Source of the DNA: Pestalotiopsis fici W106-1
Lineage: Eukaryota; Ascomycota; Sordariomycetes; Amphisphaeriales; Sporocadaceae
NCBI RefSeq assembly: GCF_000516985.1
Contig: NW_006917097.1
Coordinates: 2,394,593 to 2,458,592 of the forward strand
Length of the DNA stretch: 64,000 bases
Reading direction: 5' to 3'
How positions within the stretch are numbered: position 1 is the stretch's first letter; the number at the start of each line of letters is the position of its first letter. The translations under genes were made by a program, and so were the position numbers. The notes under the pieces were generated by a model. It saw nothing but the letters and a program-made list of their open reading frames with translations. It ran no database searches and had not been told where the DNA came from. Shown piece after piece: positions 35,291 through 46,968 of the stretch.

Positions 35291-36324
35291 CGGGGGTTGG
35301 ATCCGGCCATCTTGATGCTTGGGCGGGACGCGATCATGGCTGATACCCGGCGCATGCACTTTGAGGAGTTGCTGGAGCTCATGCTATACCATTGAAGACT
35401 CCACCACCACCACCACCACCACCACTCGTGTCGACACGAGCAAAGGCATATTATTGCATCGGGGGTCCTCGTGCCATATCCATGATCACTTGCAGAACCG
35501 ATGATTCCACCCAAGCACAGCTGCTGATGAGCAAGCCACCTAGCCTTGCTGAGCATTAATTAGAGAGTAAGGCATAATTTGGTCTCCAGAAAAGATGTTC
35601 GGATCCTCTAGATATAAAAATGTAGATGTATAGGGATATAGGTAGGTATTGGTAGTCAGACAGTTTGAAATAATCCATTAGGTAAAGCGCATCTGCATCG
35701 TCAGTCATGGGTCAGTAGTGCGAATAGCAAGTCAAGAGTACATGATGTCACATGAGAATCCAGTAATGATTCCGTGCAAGGAGAAATGTGGTATGGGAAA
35801 CTATTATCCAGGATGGAGAAATTCACATGCAGGTGGAGCAGTTGATCTTGGGTCATTGCCATGTCGAATTCCAGCAAGGGTAGAGTGATGAAGCTATGGA
35901 ATCGACAGCTCACCAAGGGCGCTTGTCTCTCGACGACTCTACCTGTCTGTAGAGACGCTTTGGGTCACACATGGAGGGATGAGAGAATCAGGTTCCAATT
36001 CTGAACACTGCGAGGACCCAAAAAATCGCCGTCAAGAACATCGCTTGAAGAGAACCCTTTTTTCTTTTCCCTTTTGATTCTTTTTGTCCAGAGATGATGA
36101 ATTATCTTTTTCATTCGTCTTCTCTAGTTGACATACGGCATGCGACCAACCCTTTCCCTGATTGATATGACCATGACCGAACCGCCTTGCCTGTATGAAA
36201 AGGCATACAACGCACGAGAAGAAAAAGCAGAGCCCAAATTGCGATGATTGATGCCTTGATCCGTACTCCCGTGCATTCACTCAACTCTCGTCTCAGAACA
36301 GTCCCCTTTTCCTCGTCATGACGC
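35291..36324. other. Intergenic region between convergent genes
   Basis: 3' flanks of the SmgGDS-like gene (+) and eL13 (-). It contains a CCA trinucleotide run at about 35401-35425 and a TAGGTA copy near 35641. No gene is recognised. Confidence 0.6.
35401..35425. repeat. CCA/ACC trinucleotide microsatellite
   Basis: About eight consecutive CCA units in the 3' flank of the SmgGDS-like gene. Confidence 0.9.
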
Positions 36325-37450
36325 TTATTTCTTGTTGGCCTCAGCCTCAGCCTTCTCCCGGGCGCGCTTCTCCCGCTGGCCTTGCTGTCTCTTGTTGCTT
36401 CTCTCGAGGCGGAGCTTGGTGTAAGCACCACCCTCGACGGCCTTGGGGACGTCGTTCTTGCTGATCTCGTACACACCCTCGGAGACGGGGACAATGGGCA
36501 GGGCGGCGGCCAGGGACGAGACGGTCTTGCTGACGTCGACGTCCTTGCTGTCACCGGCCTTGGGCTTGCCGGCCTTGCGGGGGAAGAGAACAAGCTTCTC
36601 CTTGTAGGCCTTGAGGCGGGCGACGTTGGCGGCCAGCGTCTCCTCGCTCAGGTTCTGGCGGCGGAAGTCGACGGCAATACCGATGGTGGGAGCAAACTGC
36701 TTGGGGATACCAGCGGCCTAAAAAAGTTTCCATCAGCGACCAATTCCATCGTACACACACAATTCCCCATCACCAGCGAAACAGGTCGCTCTTTCAAATC
36801 CTCCAAAACTCTCGGTGAAGACTGGGAAAGCTCATACCTTCAGCTCAGCCAGGGAGAAACCACGGCCGGCACGAACGCGGCGGTTGTATCTGATGGTCGG
36901 GCATCGCACAATGGGGCGGAGCTTGTCGACGGGGCGAGGGGCGGCAGCGGCAGCCTTGGCCTGACGAGCAGCTCTGCGGCGGATCTTCTGGGGAGCCTAT
37001 TTCCATTGCCAAAAGTCAGAAAACAAAAAATGTCGTTTTGATTCGCGATTGATCGAGGACTCGTCTGTTCGCAGCGAGTCGACTCGATTCTAGGAAGTGA
37101 TGATTCGTACCTGGTCGAAGTGGGTTCGGACCCGGCGTTGCCAATCCTTGCGGAAGTCTGTCGAAAACTGTCAGTCTTTGCTGTCTCCTTCTTCCTTCTG
37201 GTGCTCGTCTCAAATTTTCTCCTCGCTCTTCTCAGGTCGCCATGTGGATTGGTTGGATGTCGAATACGTACGGTTCTTCTGGATCTGGTTGTTGTGCTTG
37301 ATCGCCTAAAAATTTCCAACAGTATCAGCAAACCGTTTCCGAGGGTGTTGCGATTCGCTCTTGCTCGGGGAGCCGCTCGGGCAAGGACACTGGCATTGGC
37401 GACAAAAAATGCAAGATGCCCTGCCCAGCGACAGCATGGCAACGTACCAT
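36325..37450 (-). CDS. rpl13: 60S ribosomal protein eL13
   Basis: Five coding pieces: 37450-37448 (the ATG alone), 37305-37272, 37157-37111, 36996-36838 and 36717-36325, together 211 aa, the length of eukaryotic eL13. The spliced N-terminus reads [19 protein letters not shown] then RRVRTHFDQ, which is the eL13 signature. Later conserved blocks include [33 protein letters not shown] and the basic C-terminus. It is a structural protein of the large ribosomal subunit. The introns are 142, 114, 114 and 120 bp. The start codon is cut off from the rest by an intron, a common arrangement in ribosomal protein genes of filamentous fungi. The 8-mer CAGTCACA sits directly before the ATG on the coding strand. 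Confidence 0.95.
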
Positions 37451-37458
37451 TGTGACTG
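37451..37458 (-). promoter_or_regulatory. Homol-D-like octamer before the eL13 ATG
   Basis: The coding-strand octamer CAGTCACA is identical to the Homol-D element known from fission yeast ribosomal protein promoters. Here it directly abuts the ATG, closer than expected for a core promoter element, so it may be chance or may lie in a very short leader. Confidence 0.3.
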
Positions 37459-39136
37459 ATTTGCGACCAAGATCTGGGAGATGGAGAAGGGAAAGTTGTC
37501 GGCTGTTGGGGTTAGTACTCTCGCAATGCCTTCTCTCAAAGATCGCTCCACGCAAATGAAAATTCGCCCGGGTTTGGCGTTCGCAAGGCAAAGCACGTCC
37601 CACCCCACAATGGGCCAAAATTTCTTGAAGGGCACAAAAACCCTAGGGCGATGTGGCTGGTGCGCAATCTGTGGCGCTAGGCGAAATCGCGGGTCTCGGT
37701 GGGGCAGCTGCGAGGCCTACAGCCAATCATTGTCGGTCTACACACTCGGAAGCCCACATTGCAGATGCTTTCTTTGTTGTCAGGCCTTCCAGTGGGAATA
37801 TGCATTCATTGCTGAGTTCCAGCCAAGATCCAGCTCAATTATTAGTGCATGAGTAGTACACATCATGATCACATGGTATCAAGAATGGGAGATGTTCAAG
37901 ACTTCAAGTCTTTACCTATCTATTTTCTACATAAAGGATAGACACAATCCATCTTGACTCTTCGACATTGTTTCTTGCCAGCTATGAATGATATTACTTG
38001 ACGTCATTCAGCTTGACCCGCATCGAAGTAAGGCAAGAGCATTGTTCAATGCCTTTAAATCTAATGGAGAACCGATCCGAGTATAACTTGAATCCTTCAT
38101 AGTCCGTACATTGGCTCCGAGATCAGCATAACCACTTTAAAGTTAGGACCGTGCGTACAGTCAAACAGTCTGTTGTAATCACTCAGAGTATTGAAGTCAA
38201 CTTACATATCTTATTCCTCGCTTCGGAGTCGAAAATATGTAGCCAACACCTACCTCATCCACACCAGAGTGTATGTCCGTTTCCTAACAATATTCAAGCC
38301 CCGGAACCACCACTCACAGTGGTATTGGCGCAACATCGCCATCACTTATATGCGACCTGCCGAACAAACATGGCAGAACCAATTCGCAAGCATTATAATG
38401 TCTTCAAGTCGAAACCATTCCGCCTCGGTTGTTTTCACCCTGGGATTGCCAGCCTGTATGGTTTTTGAGGAAGACCTTATTATGAACAACAAGGCCCAAG
38501 TACCTGGTGCATGCAACTCAACATCGAAACGCGCAACAGGCAAGAATGAGCACGCCATCAATCTGCTTAGAAAGTGATTGGCTACATGTTACTTGTAATA
38601 GCAGATCAACGGACATGTGCGTTTTCATGTGCCACTTAGTGATACAACTCGTCATGCTTTATAATTCTGCCTATTTTAACAAATCCATTTCATCTGATTC
38701 CGATCCAAGGTTTGAGAAGCGCAATTTGGAGGCACTTTCCCCGCCGGTAATGTAAGAAGACTGGGGGGAGCCCGCGCCCAAAAAGGAAGTTGGCATATTA
38801 ACAAGCCACGCGACAACTTTGGTATAGAGCTTCCTCTCATTGGCACGGACGTTGTGCACTCCTAATGAGGTAGCTGCTGGGGTGTGGTCAATCTATTTTC
38901 GTTGGTGATGCAAAGCAAATAATAATAATAATGATAATCGGGCTTCCCGGGTCCGCAGAAAACATTCAACGAGATCTCTCTCTCCGTGATCCATTTCTGA
39001 ACATTTCTCTTCAACTCTTTTACACAGTCAAACCCCTCCCCTCCCTACCTGCAGATTGCCAAGATTTTCAATGTAGTCTTTCTGCACAAATGGTTGGGTG
39101 GTTGAGCCAAGAAAGGCCCGTGACATTTTCTACACA
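37451..39136. promoter_or_regulatory. Divergent region between eL13 and the GT69 gene
   Basis: 1.7 kb holding both promoters. On the eL13 side there is CAGTCACA next to the ATG, a pyrimidine-rich tract at about 37470-37500 (coding strand), and a palindromic CCCTAGGG near 37632. Toward the GT69 gene there is an AAT-type trinucleotide run at about 38917-38938. No further gene is recognised. Confidence 0.55.
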
Positions 39137-40609
39137 ATGAGGCTCTCGCATCAGATTGCCTTGCAGCTCTCTGGCCTCTTTGTTGTGACATTTACCATCT
39201 TTTCTGGTTACTATATACTATTTTCGAGCTCATCAGATCACTTGCAGAGATTGCTCTTCCGGCCTTTTAGAGAACCAAAGCCGGGTTCGAAGTGTAGGTT
39301 GTCATCTTTCTTCTGAAATGGATATGAAATGGATACGGAAAATAAATTGTACAGAATCCCAAAGCCCCTTTTCTAAAAACTAATAAACCACATAGTCCCA
39401 GATATCTCAAAGCCAGATGGATTCAAACCGGTGACCCCCGAGGCCCAGGACCTCAAGCTATACGAAATGGCACCGTATGTTGCGGCAATCATGGATCCCA
39501 CCGACGCCGTGATACACCGCCTCGAGTGTCCGAGACTGCTCACGACAAGGTACGCTCATCTCAAGGCCGACCACAAGAACCACCCGGATGCAGGAGGGAT
39601 TAGATACTTCTTCGCGCTTGACCTGGGGAATTCCTTCCACGTCATCCCACGCCTACTCGGCTCCATTGTAGAAACGATCATGTTCCTGGGACCATCGGTC
39701 TGCGCACTGTCAATCGTCGTGGGCAAGTCAAACGACGCTACCTTGAACGTCCTAGAGGCTCTGCGCCCCGAGCTCGACGATCTGGGACTTAGATATTTCC
39801 TGTACTCGAGCCGTATTGACCCCGGATCCGGCGATCGCACAGTCCAAATGGCAGCGCTTCGCAATCTGGCCCTTGCGCCACTCGAGGAACCTGCTCTAGG
39901 TGCCAATGCAAACACGACTGTCGTCTTTCTCGGCGATGTGGCCATCTGCATGGATGACATTCTGGAATTGGTTCATCAACGCATCTTCCTGGGCGCCGAC
40001 ATGACGTGCGCACTGGATTGGGAGTATCTCGGTCAAGACCCAACGTTCAAGGGCATTCGCGTGTCGCGAACGATGAAGGGCGAGACCTTCTTTCAGATTC
40101 CACCTGACGGGAGCTGGGATTGGGCATGGAACTTGTTTTGGAATGACCCATACAGCCGTGAAAAGCTTACAAATAAGCTGCCATTCCAGGTGTACTCCTG
40201 CTGGAATGGGGCGGTGGCGTTTAGGGCCGCACCGATACTGAGGTTTTCGTCGGTGGAAGAAGATGGCCACGGGGGTAATGATGTCGGGAAGACGCAGGCA
40301 GAAAAGATTTCGTTCCGCAGCTCTAGAGAAGGCGAGTGCAGTAATGAGGAACCAGCGCTCTTCTGCAAAGACCTCTGGAATTCTGGCCACGGCAAGATCG
40401 CCGTGGTGCCGTCAATCAATCTCGAGTACTCAGATGACGCGGCTAGGAGAATCAAGGACCTCGAAGGGTATACATCGAAATGGATCAACAAGTGGGGTGA
40501 TGATGCCTTGAGGATAGACTGGGAAGACGAGCCGCCAGCCAAAGTGAAATGTATTGCTCAAGACTGGAAGAACCAGGACTGGCGACCGTGGAACGAGACA
40601 ATGGTATAA
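39137..40609 (+). CDS. GT69 family (CAP59/CMT1-like) alpha-mannosyltransferase
   Basis: Two exons, 39137-39293 and 39396-40609, encode 456 aa. The 102-bp intron has a GTAGGT donor, CTAAT branch and CATAG acceptor, and joins GSK to F-PDISKPDGFK in phase 1. A single hydrophobic segment at about 7-29 after a short basic N-terminus makes a type II Golgi anchor. The luminal domain matches the cryptococcal mannosyltransferase 1 family: RYFFALDLGNSFHVIPRLLGSI, FLGDVAICMDDILEL (acidic residues at 233 and 238-239 as candidate metal ligands), ALDWEY, and VYSCWNG (318-324). These enzymes add alpha-1,3-mannose to glycans in the secretory pathway. The acceptor here is unknown. The stop is only 27 bp from the convergent F-box/ankyrin stop. 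Confidence 0.9.
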
Positions 40610-40636
40610 TGGACAACTTGTTCTTGTAATTCCAAC

Positions 40637-43600
40637 CTATTCCCTGTCCACGATCAAGAGCTTCTCCCCTTCCCAAGATACGCGTTCCTCTATCTCGATA
40701 CGTATGCCTTCGATGAATTCTTTGGCATTTTCTTGAGCGTCAGGGTCACGTATTGTTGACCATACTTCTCTTTCGTCCTTGGAAATATCCAACAAAATGT
40801 CATAAAGACCCTTTAGCGAAGGATCCGACTCCCGAAATTGAGCTCCATTGTCAATCAAGATTTTCAATGCATCAAGCATGTGTCCTGCTTGACCAAAATC
40901 AATTTTCTCGTCGTCGTAGCAGTCTTCGTATTCGTCGCCATCCTCGTCAATAGATTCGTAGAGCCTCTCGTAGTCGTCTTCGCTTGCCCCCGCAGCAAAG
41001 TATTCCAGTAGATCCTTGAAGAGAATTACAAGGCGCGACGGAACAGAAGACCCCCTGGGGGGTGCGTAATTTACATCGACACCGGCAGCTATCAAGGCCT
41101 TGATTGGCCGAGGATGTATCGGATGGCTACAAGCGGCAAGGAGAGCCCCGTAACCTTGATCGGGAGTTTCAGAGATGGGCCGACTGAGGGATTGTAGCAC
41201 GAGTTCGAATCCCTTATAATCATCCTCTACTGACGACAAGTTCATGGTGAGGAGGGCGAGAGGGCTTTGACGTCCCATATAATCCGTAGGACGATTACAC
41301 AGATCCAGCTTTGCCCCGTTGCTGAAGAACAATTGCAGCAAATACCAAGATTTCGTATCTCTGAATTGTTTCCTGCCTGCAATGAGATGATAAAGCAATG
41401 ATTGTCCAGGTGGGCCAGCACCTAAAGCAATAAATTTCTCGGCGTGATATACCAAGGATACGGGATTTTGGGAGAGTTGATCCAGGCCTAGGTATGCGAT
41501 TAGCGATGGTTGTTTCAATGGATTTACATACGTGAATATCGAGCTGTGAGAGACGGAACCTCTTGGGTGCTGGGCGGGGGACCTACAGTTGCGACCTTCT
41601 TCTACCCACGATGCGTCCAGAGCTCCCGCCTCTAGAAACTTTCCGACGAGGGGCGATCCAGGTACACCGGCCGCTATCCAAAGACAGCGAGGGTGCTTGG
41701 CCAGCATATGGTGCTTGTCGTGACTGTGTAACAAGTCAAGGCCATCGAAGATCTTTTTGCGCAATCCTGACAGCATTGTGCGTTTCTCAGGATGGCTCCA
41801 TTCTTTCCATTTGGGCCCGAACATGTCGATACAGTCTTCCTGCTCGCCAGAAAAATCTACAGGCACAAAATCCTCGTTTTGATAAAAGGGTTTGTGGTTT
41901 GACAAGAGACCCTCCAACAAATGCAGCAACGAGTCAGCGTCGCTTGGGAAAACAGCGCCGCTCTGGATCAATAGATCACAAAGTGACATACGTCCACGCC
42001 TGAATGCAGCCATGAGTGCTGACGAATTCTGTTGAGACTCGGGAAGGGAAGGGTCGATGACCATTGAGTCCACAACAGCCCCTTTGTCGATGAATAACTG
42101 GGCGAGCTCAAGCTGCTCAGAAATTTGTTCAGCAGTTTGATATCCTGGGCGGTTGCATAGACAGTAGAGGACTTGATGAGTACTGCTCTTCTGCTCGATG
42201 TCTGCATCATGGTCCAAAAGCCAATTAATGGTTCTCGACATCTGTGCATGAGTCGGTGGTTGTCGTGCAGCGTAATCACCGTGGAGAGGAGCACATAGAG
42301 GAAACATCCCAAGATGATCCATGACTCCGACTCCCGTCCCAGTCTTGATGAGTATCTCCATGATAGGTACCAGATGGTTTTGTGCAGCAAGCACCATGGG
42401 AGATGGCTCAAAAAGTCCATCTCCTGGCCTCGACCCTCGGATTCTTGCACCCTTTTCGACCATCAAGGCAACAAGGCTGGCACGGTCGACCTCTGAGTCA
42501 GGGGCACTAAAGTATGATGAATTGCGTGTGTCCCGTGAGCCGAAGATATTCAAAGCAGCCACTCCAAGGACAGATGGGTGCCCCGTCATGCAACAGCGCT
42601 CTAACGGTGTGAAAGCCGCCACTTCAGACGTTAACTTCAACTTTGAGTCGCAACGAGCACCGGCGTGAATATAGGCTTTTGCAAGTTGAAATCGGCCAAA
42701 TATACAAGCAACCTACAGCATTGTCAATGAATTTTGAAATCTTCCTCGTTTCATCCATCCTTATTTGCTACTCACCTGTAACATGTCTGCTCCATTAATG
42801 CCGATTCTCACGTTGGGATCAACCCCGTGCTCTATGAGCCAAGAAATTGTCTCAGTGCTTCGATTTGAACTGTGAGCATACAGCATTGTTATAGCTGATG
42901 ATTTGTCTGCCAGGTTCAGATTTATCTTAGGTTCCTGGTCGTAAAGAGCCTGCAGAACGGATATGTGGCCCATCTCAGCCGCTTGATGCAGGGCTGTAGA
43001 TGTATGCCAATCATTGAGCCATGAAGAAGACCTGCAAGATATCAAGTAGCAAGCTACGGCCTCATTACCAGTGCAAAGAGCTGTGTGTAAAGGAATCCAG
43101 CGACCCATGTCCAGTCTGAAGTCGCCCGACCTCTTCTTGGGCTTACAGTGACAAAATCGTTGTGATGGGGGTTCAAGTAATGCCCCAGACTCAACAAGGA
43201 GCTTGACAATTTCAAGCGATCCTGCACCGGTAGCGGCACTAGATGTGTTTCAGAGTCAAAATCTTTTTTTTTNNNNNNNNNNNNNNNNNNNNNNNNNNNN
43301 NNNNNNNNNNNNNNNNNNNNNNNNNNNNNNNNNNNNNNNNNNNNNNNNNNNNNNNNNNNNNNNNNNNNNNNNCGGCTGCTTGGGCTGGAAGGAACCGTGA
43401 CTTTCTCCTAACATTGAGCCAGGAAAAGGAGAGAGTGTGAAGAAGAGATTCGGGGTTTAGATTCTTACTGCAATGGGAACCTGTTCAAGTATTAGAGAGC
43501 CATCCAGAATATCAATCAAGGCAGAGCCAAGTCAGGGTAGTCTTCTTCGCTCGCTGACCTTATGCGGCTGCTCGCGGGTAATGATAACAGTATATTACAC

Positions 43601-44232
43601 ACTTACCAAAAGTGACGTTCTGCAATACGAGACCAGCTCTCGGGATTCTTATCATACGGCATTGCTTCAAACCACGGGCGCGACACGACGTCTGCTTGGG
43701 TCCGATAGTATAGCACCCCATCGATCTCATCTTCATAACGAGTTGAGTTGGATGAGTTGGATGAGTTGGAAGATCCGTCGCTATCCCATCTACCATCGTC
43801 ATAGTGATTGTCCTCGTAATCGTTGGCTACAACGTTAGCGGTCTGTCCAAGCATTGATCTCCAAGCCTCCATTCTCGGGGGAACATTGTGATTATAGACA
43901 ATTGTCAGGAGGTCTCGTGGTCTGGGGACAATCCGTAGCCCGCTGACCCTCTTCGAGTAGTTTGCTTGTTCTCGCGGAGATATGGCAACGCATGGCCTAT
44001 TGGGGTCAGCTCCGGCAGCCAACAACTTTTTGACGAGTGAGAGCTGGGAAGTATCACAAGCCCAGGTGAGCAAGTGCGGGTAGTCCTTGGCAGCGGCCTT
44101 GCACAGCAGTGGATCATAGATGTGGTGGAATTGGCGACAAGTTGCCGAAAGCGAATGTAGGTCTAGGATATGATCGCAGCAGTCACCGATCATGCAAAGA
44201 AGCTCATCGGGCAGACGTGATAGCCTGGCCAT
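40637..44232 (-). CDS. F-box / ankyrin-repeat protein
   Basis: Three supported exons, 44232-43607, 43238-42776 and 42712-40637, encode about 1054 aa if joined directly; the phases agree (2, then 0). The second intron is 63 bp. The first (43239-43606) contains a 100-N gap, so an extra exon there cannot be excluded. Residues 4-45 (LSRLPDELLCMIGDCC...LSATCRQF) are an F-box. Ankyrin repeats then appear as LLTWACDTSQLSLVKKLLAAGADPN, ALHQAAEMGHISVLQALYDQ, TISWLIEHGVDPN and further copies to the C-terminus. A Ser/Asn repeat occurs near residue 160. The architecture suggests a substrate adaptor for an SCF ubiquitin ligase. Such genes are numerous and variable in filamentous fungi. The target is unknown. 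Confidence 0.85.
43273..43372. other. Assembly gap of 100 N
   Basis: Exactly 100 N directly after a T-run, within the first modelled intron of the F-box/ankyrin gene. True length is unknown. Confidence 0.99.
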
Positions 44233-45397
44233 TATGAAGCCGAAGTTGTTGGTAGGGCAGAACTCGAGTGCGTCACAAGAAAGCGTATCTGAAGAAAAGA
44301 CAAAAATCATGCGAGGTCTTCTCCCAATTCCGTCGTTTTTATGTATTTCAGAGGTAAACAACAGCTCTAAATGTGGAACAACACATTTCCGTGTGATTGG
44401 ATGACAAAGTTATCGAAAATGCCGAAAAGCAACTTTGATCCCCTTGCACAACCACTCGATTTATCGCGTTCAAGGATTTTAGTGACTAGCATTCACGCGT
44501 CTGCTCATTTCATTTAATGCAGTCGCGACTCTGGTGAGCATTTTACGCGTCTCTCAGTGGACCGCCCGCAACTGTAGCATTGCTTTTGTCAAGTAAAAGA
44601 AATGCAGGCTCAAGATCGACGGTGTGGTCGGTGTACATTGGCCCGAAGGATATATGCTTTTCGCTTCTTCTCACTGTGAACACCCAGTGCCTTGATGCAT
44701 AATATTAGGCTTGGCTAAGTATTCCCTAGAAATCACAAAAGGAATCAGGATCTATTGCGTAGTGGAATCGCAGCAATTGGGCACTAAATGACAATCCACT
44801 GCAAGGAACGCTCATGTACCAGAAAGCTTCAACGGCTGGTATATTTAGCAATATATAAGTATCCATGGCAAAACGCTGACAAGGTACACTATGATCAAAC
44901 TATTAGGGAGGGCTCTGTATGTCCCTCAAATAACAGGCCTGAACTCCTTGGTCCTGCTGACATCTTCTGATGTCTTGATGAGTGACCAACGCCGGGAAAA
45001 AGATAAACCAAGATGCAAGTGAGCGTGGAGGGTATTCTGACCTAAAACAAACGAAACCCCAATCCAGGTGATGCAATGATAATAAGAAAATAATTCTCGC
45101 TGTGAGGAGAATGTGTGTGTTCTCCGGACATCTTTCCCACCGCTGTATGTGATATTTTCAGACTCAACGACTTTGGCTGCCGAATCCAGCTTATGCAACG
45201 GACAATGTACCACAACTGGCTGGCGCTGGCATAGCCAAGCAATTCCTAGCCATAGGGAATACCAGTCTGGTAGATTCCTCTGTTTGAGGTCTGGCATACT
45301 TCGCGAGGCTTGGAGTTTCTCTCAGCTTCTTAATCACTGCCTTGCTGGGTTGCCTGATGGAATTATGCCAAGTCATATTCTGTCCGTTCTCGTCCTT
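44233..45397. promoter_or_regulatory. Upstream region of the F-box/ankyrin gene
   Basis: Between two minus-strand genes: the promoter of the F-box/ankyrin gene and the 3' flank of the CCHH-tail gene. No gene or notable repeat is recognised. Confidence 0.5.
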
Positions 45398-46429
45398 CTA
45401 TGAGACGATGATATGGTTGAAATGACCCGGGATCTTGAGGCGGCATTTCTCACAGTCGGCGCGGTAACCTATACTGAACGACTTCTTCATGCCGGGCTGC
45501 AGTGTCCATGAATTGAGCGTGTGCTTGCTGCGAGAGTGTCCAAACTTGCTACGAGGTGACGGAGTCGCGGGAGCTGAAGTCGGCGAGCCATCCTGTCCAT
45601 CTTCCATGTCCATCATGCCCACATCGTCGGTCGAGGCCCGAGGGGTCACTATCTCCACATTGGGATGAGCCATTGCTGGATTTGTCGAATGCGGCATGTG
45701 CGGCAGGTACGGTCGCTGCATGGCAGGCGAGGAGTCCAGGACCATGCCAGGGCTGGTAGGTGCTTCCTCACCGCCGCTTTCACTAATTGGCGACGGTAAT
45801 CTCCTGTTCTGCACCATGGACCATTCTGCAACATTCTCGGCGGATCGTGGGACAGTGGGATCTTGCGGCGGTGGGAAAGCTCTGGGGAAGGCGGTCCCAG
45901 ACGACGACTGCATGTTGCTTCCATTTGCCGTGCCCCAATTGTTGCCTCGGACCTGAGCTGCGAAAGTAGCGTGGATGGGTGTTGGCATCCGACCAGTAAT
46001 GCTGGAGCCGACATGATCCGGCTGCGTAGATCCGGGGTTCAGGTGTTGCGTATCCTCCATGACCATCATGTCTGTGTCTCTATCGGCATCCATGCAAGAG
46101 TCTGGGGACTGCTGTTGCTGCTGCGACGGGGCTGGCCCATATGGCCATGACGAGAGATGTGATGCATTGTTCTGCTGCAACTGCTGTTGTTGGTGCAAGT
46201 CTTCCGAGTCCGAGTCGCTTGGTGTGATTGTGGATGGAGCGAGCGACGAGCTGGGAAAGGTCGGAGGAGGACCAGTCCATCGCTTGTGACCGGGGCTTGA
46301 TCGCAACGGCAGAGAATGAAGGCGCTTGTTCCTATGCTCGGTGAAGCCAGTGGTTCCATTCAAGGCCTCTTCTTCGTCCCTGGCCCTCTTTCGCGTCGAG
46401 TCGACCGCCCATTGAGGATTATCGAACAT
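45398..46429 (-). CDS. Unknown protein with C-terminal CxxC...HxxH tail
   Basis: A single exon encodes 343 aa from the ATG at 46429, the first with a plausible context (MFDNPQWAVDS...RKRARDEEE); the frame is open upstream. The body is low-complexity, with Gln runs (HQQQQLQQ, SQQQQQ), SP/TP sites, acidic stretches and an early basic cluster that could be a nuclear signal. The last 30 residues are more ordered (KKSFSIGYRADCEKCRLKIPG), with C326, C329, H336 and H339 spaced C-x2-C-x6-H-x2-H, a possible zinc site at the very C-terminus. The Gln-rich body and basic cluster fit a nuclear regulator, but I do not recognise the family. Confidence 0.8.
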   Translation of the reverse strand: MFDNPQWAVDSTRKRARDEEEALNGTTGFTEHRNKRLHSLPLRSSPGHKRWTGPPPTFPSSSLAPSTITPSDSDSEDLHQQQQLQQNNASHLSSWPYGPAPSQQQQQSPDSCMDADRDTDMMVMEDTQHLNPGSTQPDHVGSSITGRMPTPIHATFAAQVRGNNWGTANGSNMQSSSGTAFPRAFPPPQDPTVPRSAENVAEWSMVQNRRLPSPISESGGEEAPTSPGMVLDSSPAMQRPYLPHMPHSTNPAMAHPNVEIVTPRASTDDVGMMDMEDGQDGSPTSAPATPSPRSKFGHSRSKHTLNSWTLQPGMKKSFSIGYRADCEKCRLKIPGHFNHIIVS

Positions 46430-46950
46430 AGTGGCTATTAACGACTGAATGGACAAGGTGCCAAAATATTCACGAGTCGTACCAGCGCCCAAATACAATT
46501 GCTGCGACAATGCGCCGACTGTGCACTCGATGGAAAAGAAAAGATTGGTGGTTGGGATGAACGATGTCGGTGGGATAGAGTGACCCCACTACTTTTAGTA
46601 TGGTAACGGAGGACTGGAGCGCGGTACGTATGGGATGCCTGTACGAAAGTATGTCTACCTTTGTTTACAGGCAACAACGGCTACAACTCTTTCGGTTAAA
46701 CGAGTAGTGGGTTTCGGTGCAATGGTAAATGGGCCCGGATTTTGCCGTGATCCAAGGTGTTTTTTTCAAAATGGTAGAAGAAAATGTCAAGAGTGTTGTT
46801 GATTAATTGATTGAGATGCCTCCAAGTGGTGAGAGATGGAGGGAAAAATGCGTGGCTGAGGTTCAGTCGGGGTCCAGCTCCTTCTTCACTTTCCTTCTCA
46901 GCCGCGATTGTCGAAGGGAGGGGGGAAACAACTGGGCGCAGGCAGCTTGG

Positions 46951-46968
46951 TTTTTTTTTTTTTTTTTT
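46951..46968. repeat. Poly-T tract
   Basis: T18 on the plus strand, A18 in the expected leader or promoter of the minus-strand CCHH-tail gene. Confidence 0.9.

Noticed and set aside
36718..37447. snoRNA within the eL13 introns
   Set aside because: Only near-matches to C and D boxes (for example GTGATGG) were found, without a paired terminal stem, so it cannot be supported.
38151..38577. Overlapping frames of 105-128 codons upstream of the GT69 gene
   Set aside because: They overlap each other in different frames, and have intergenic base composition and no domain.
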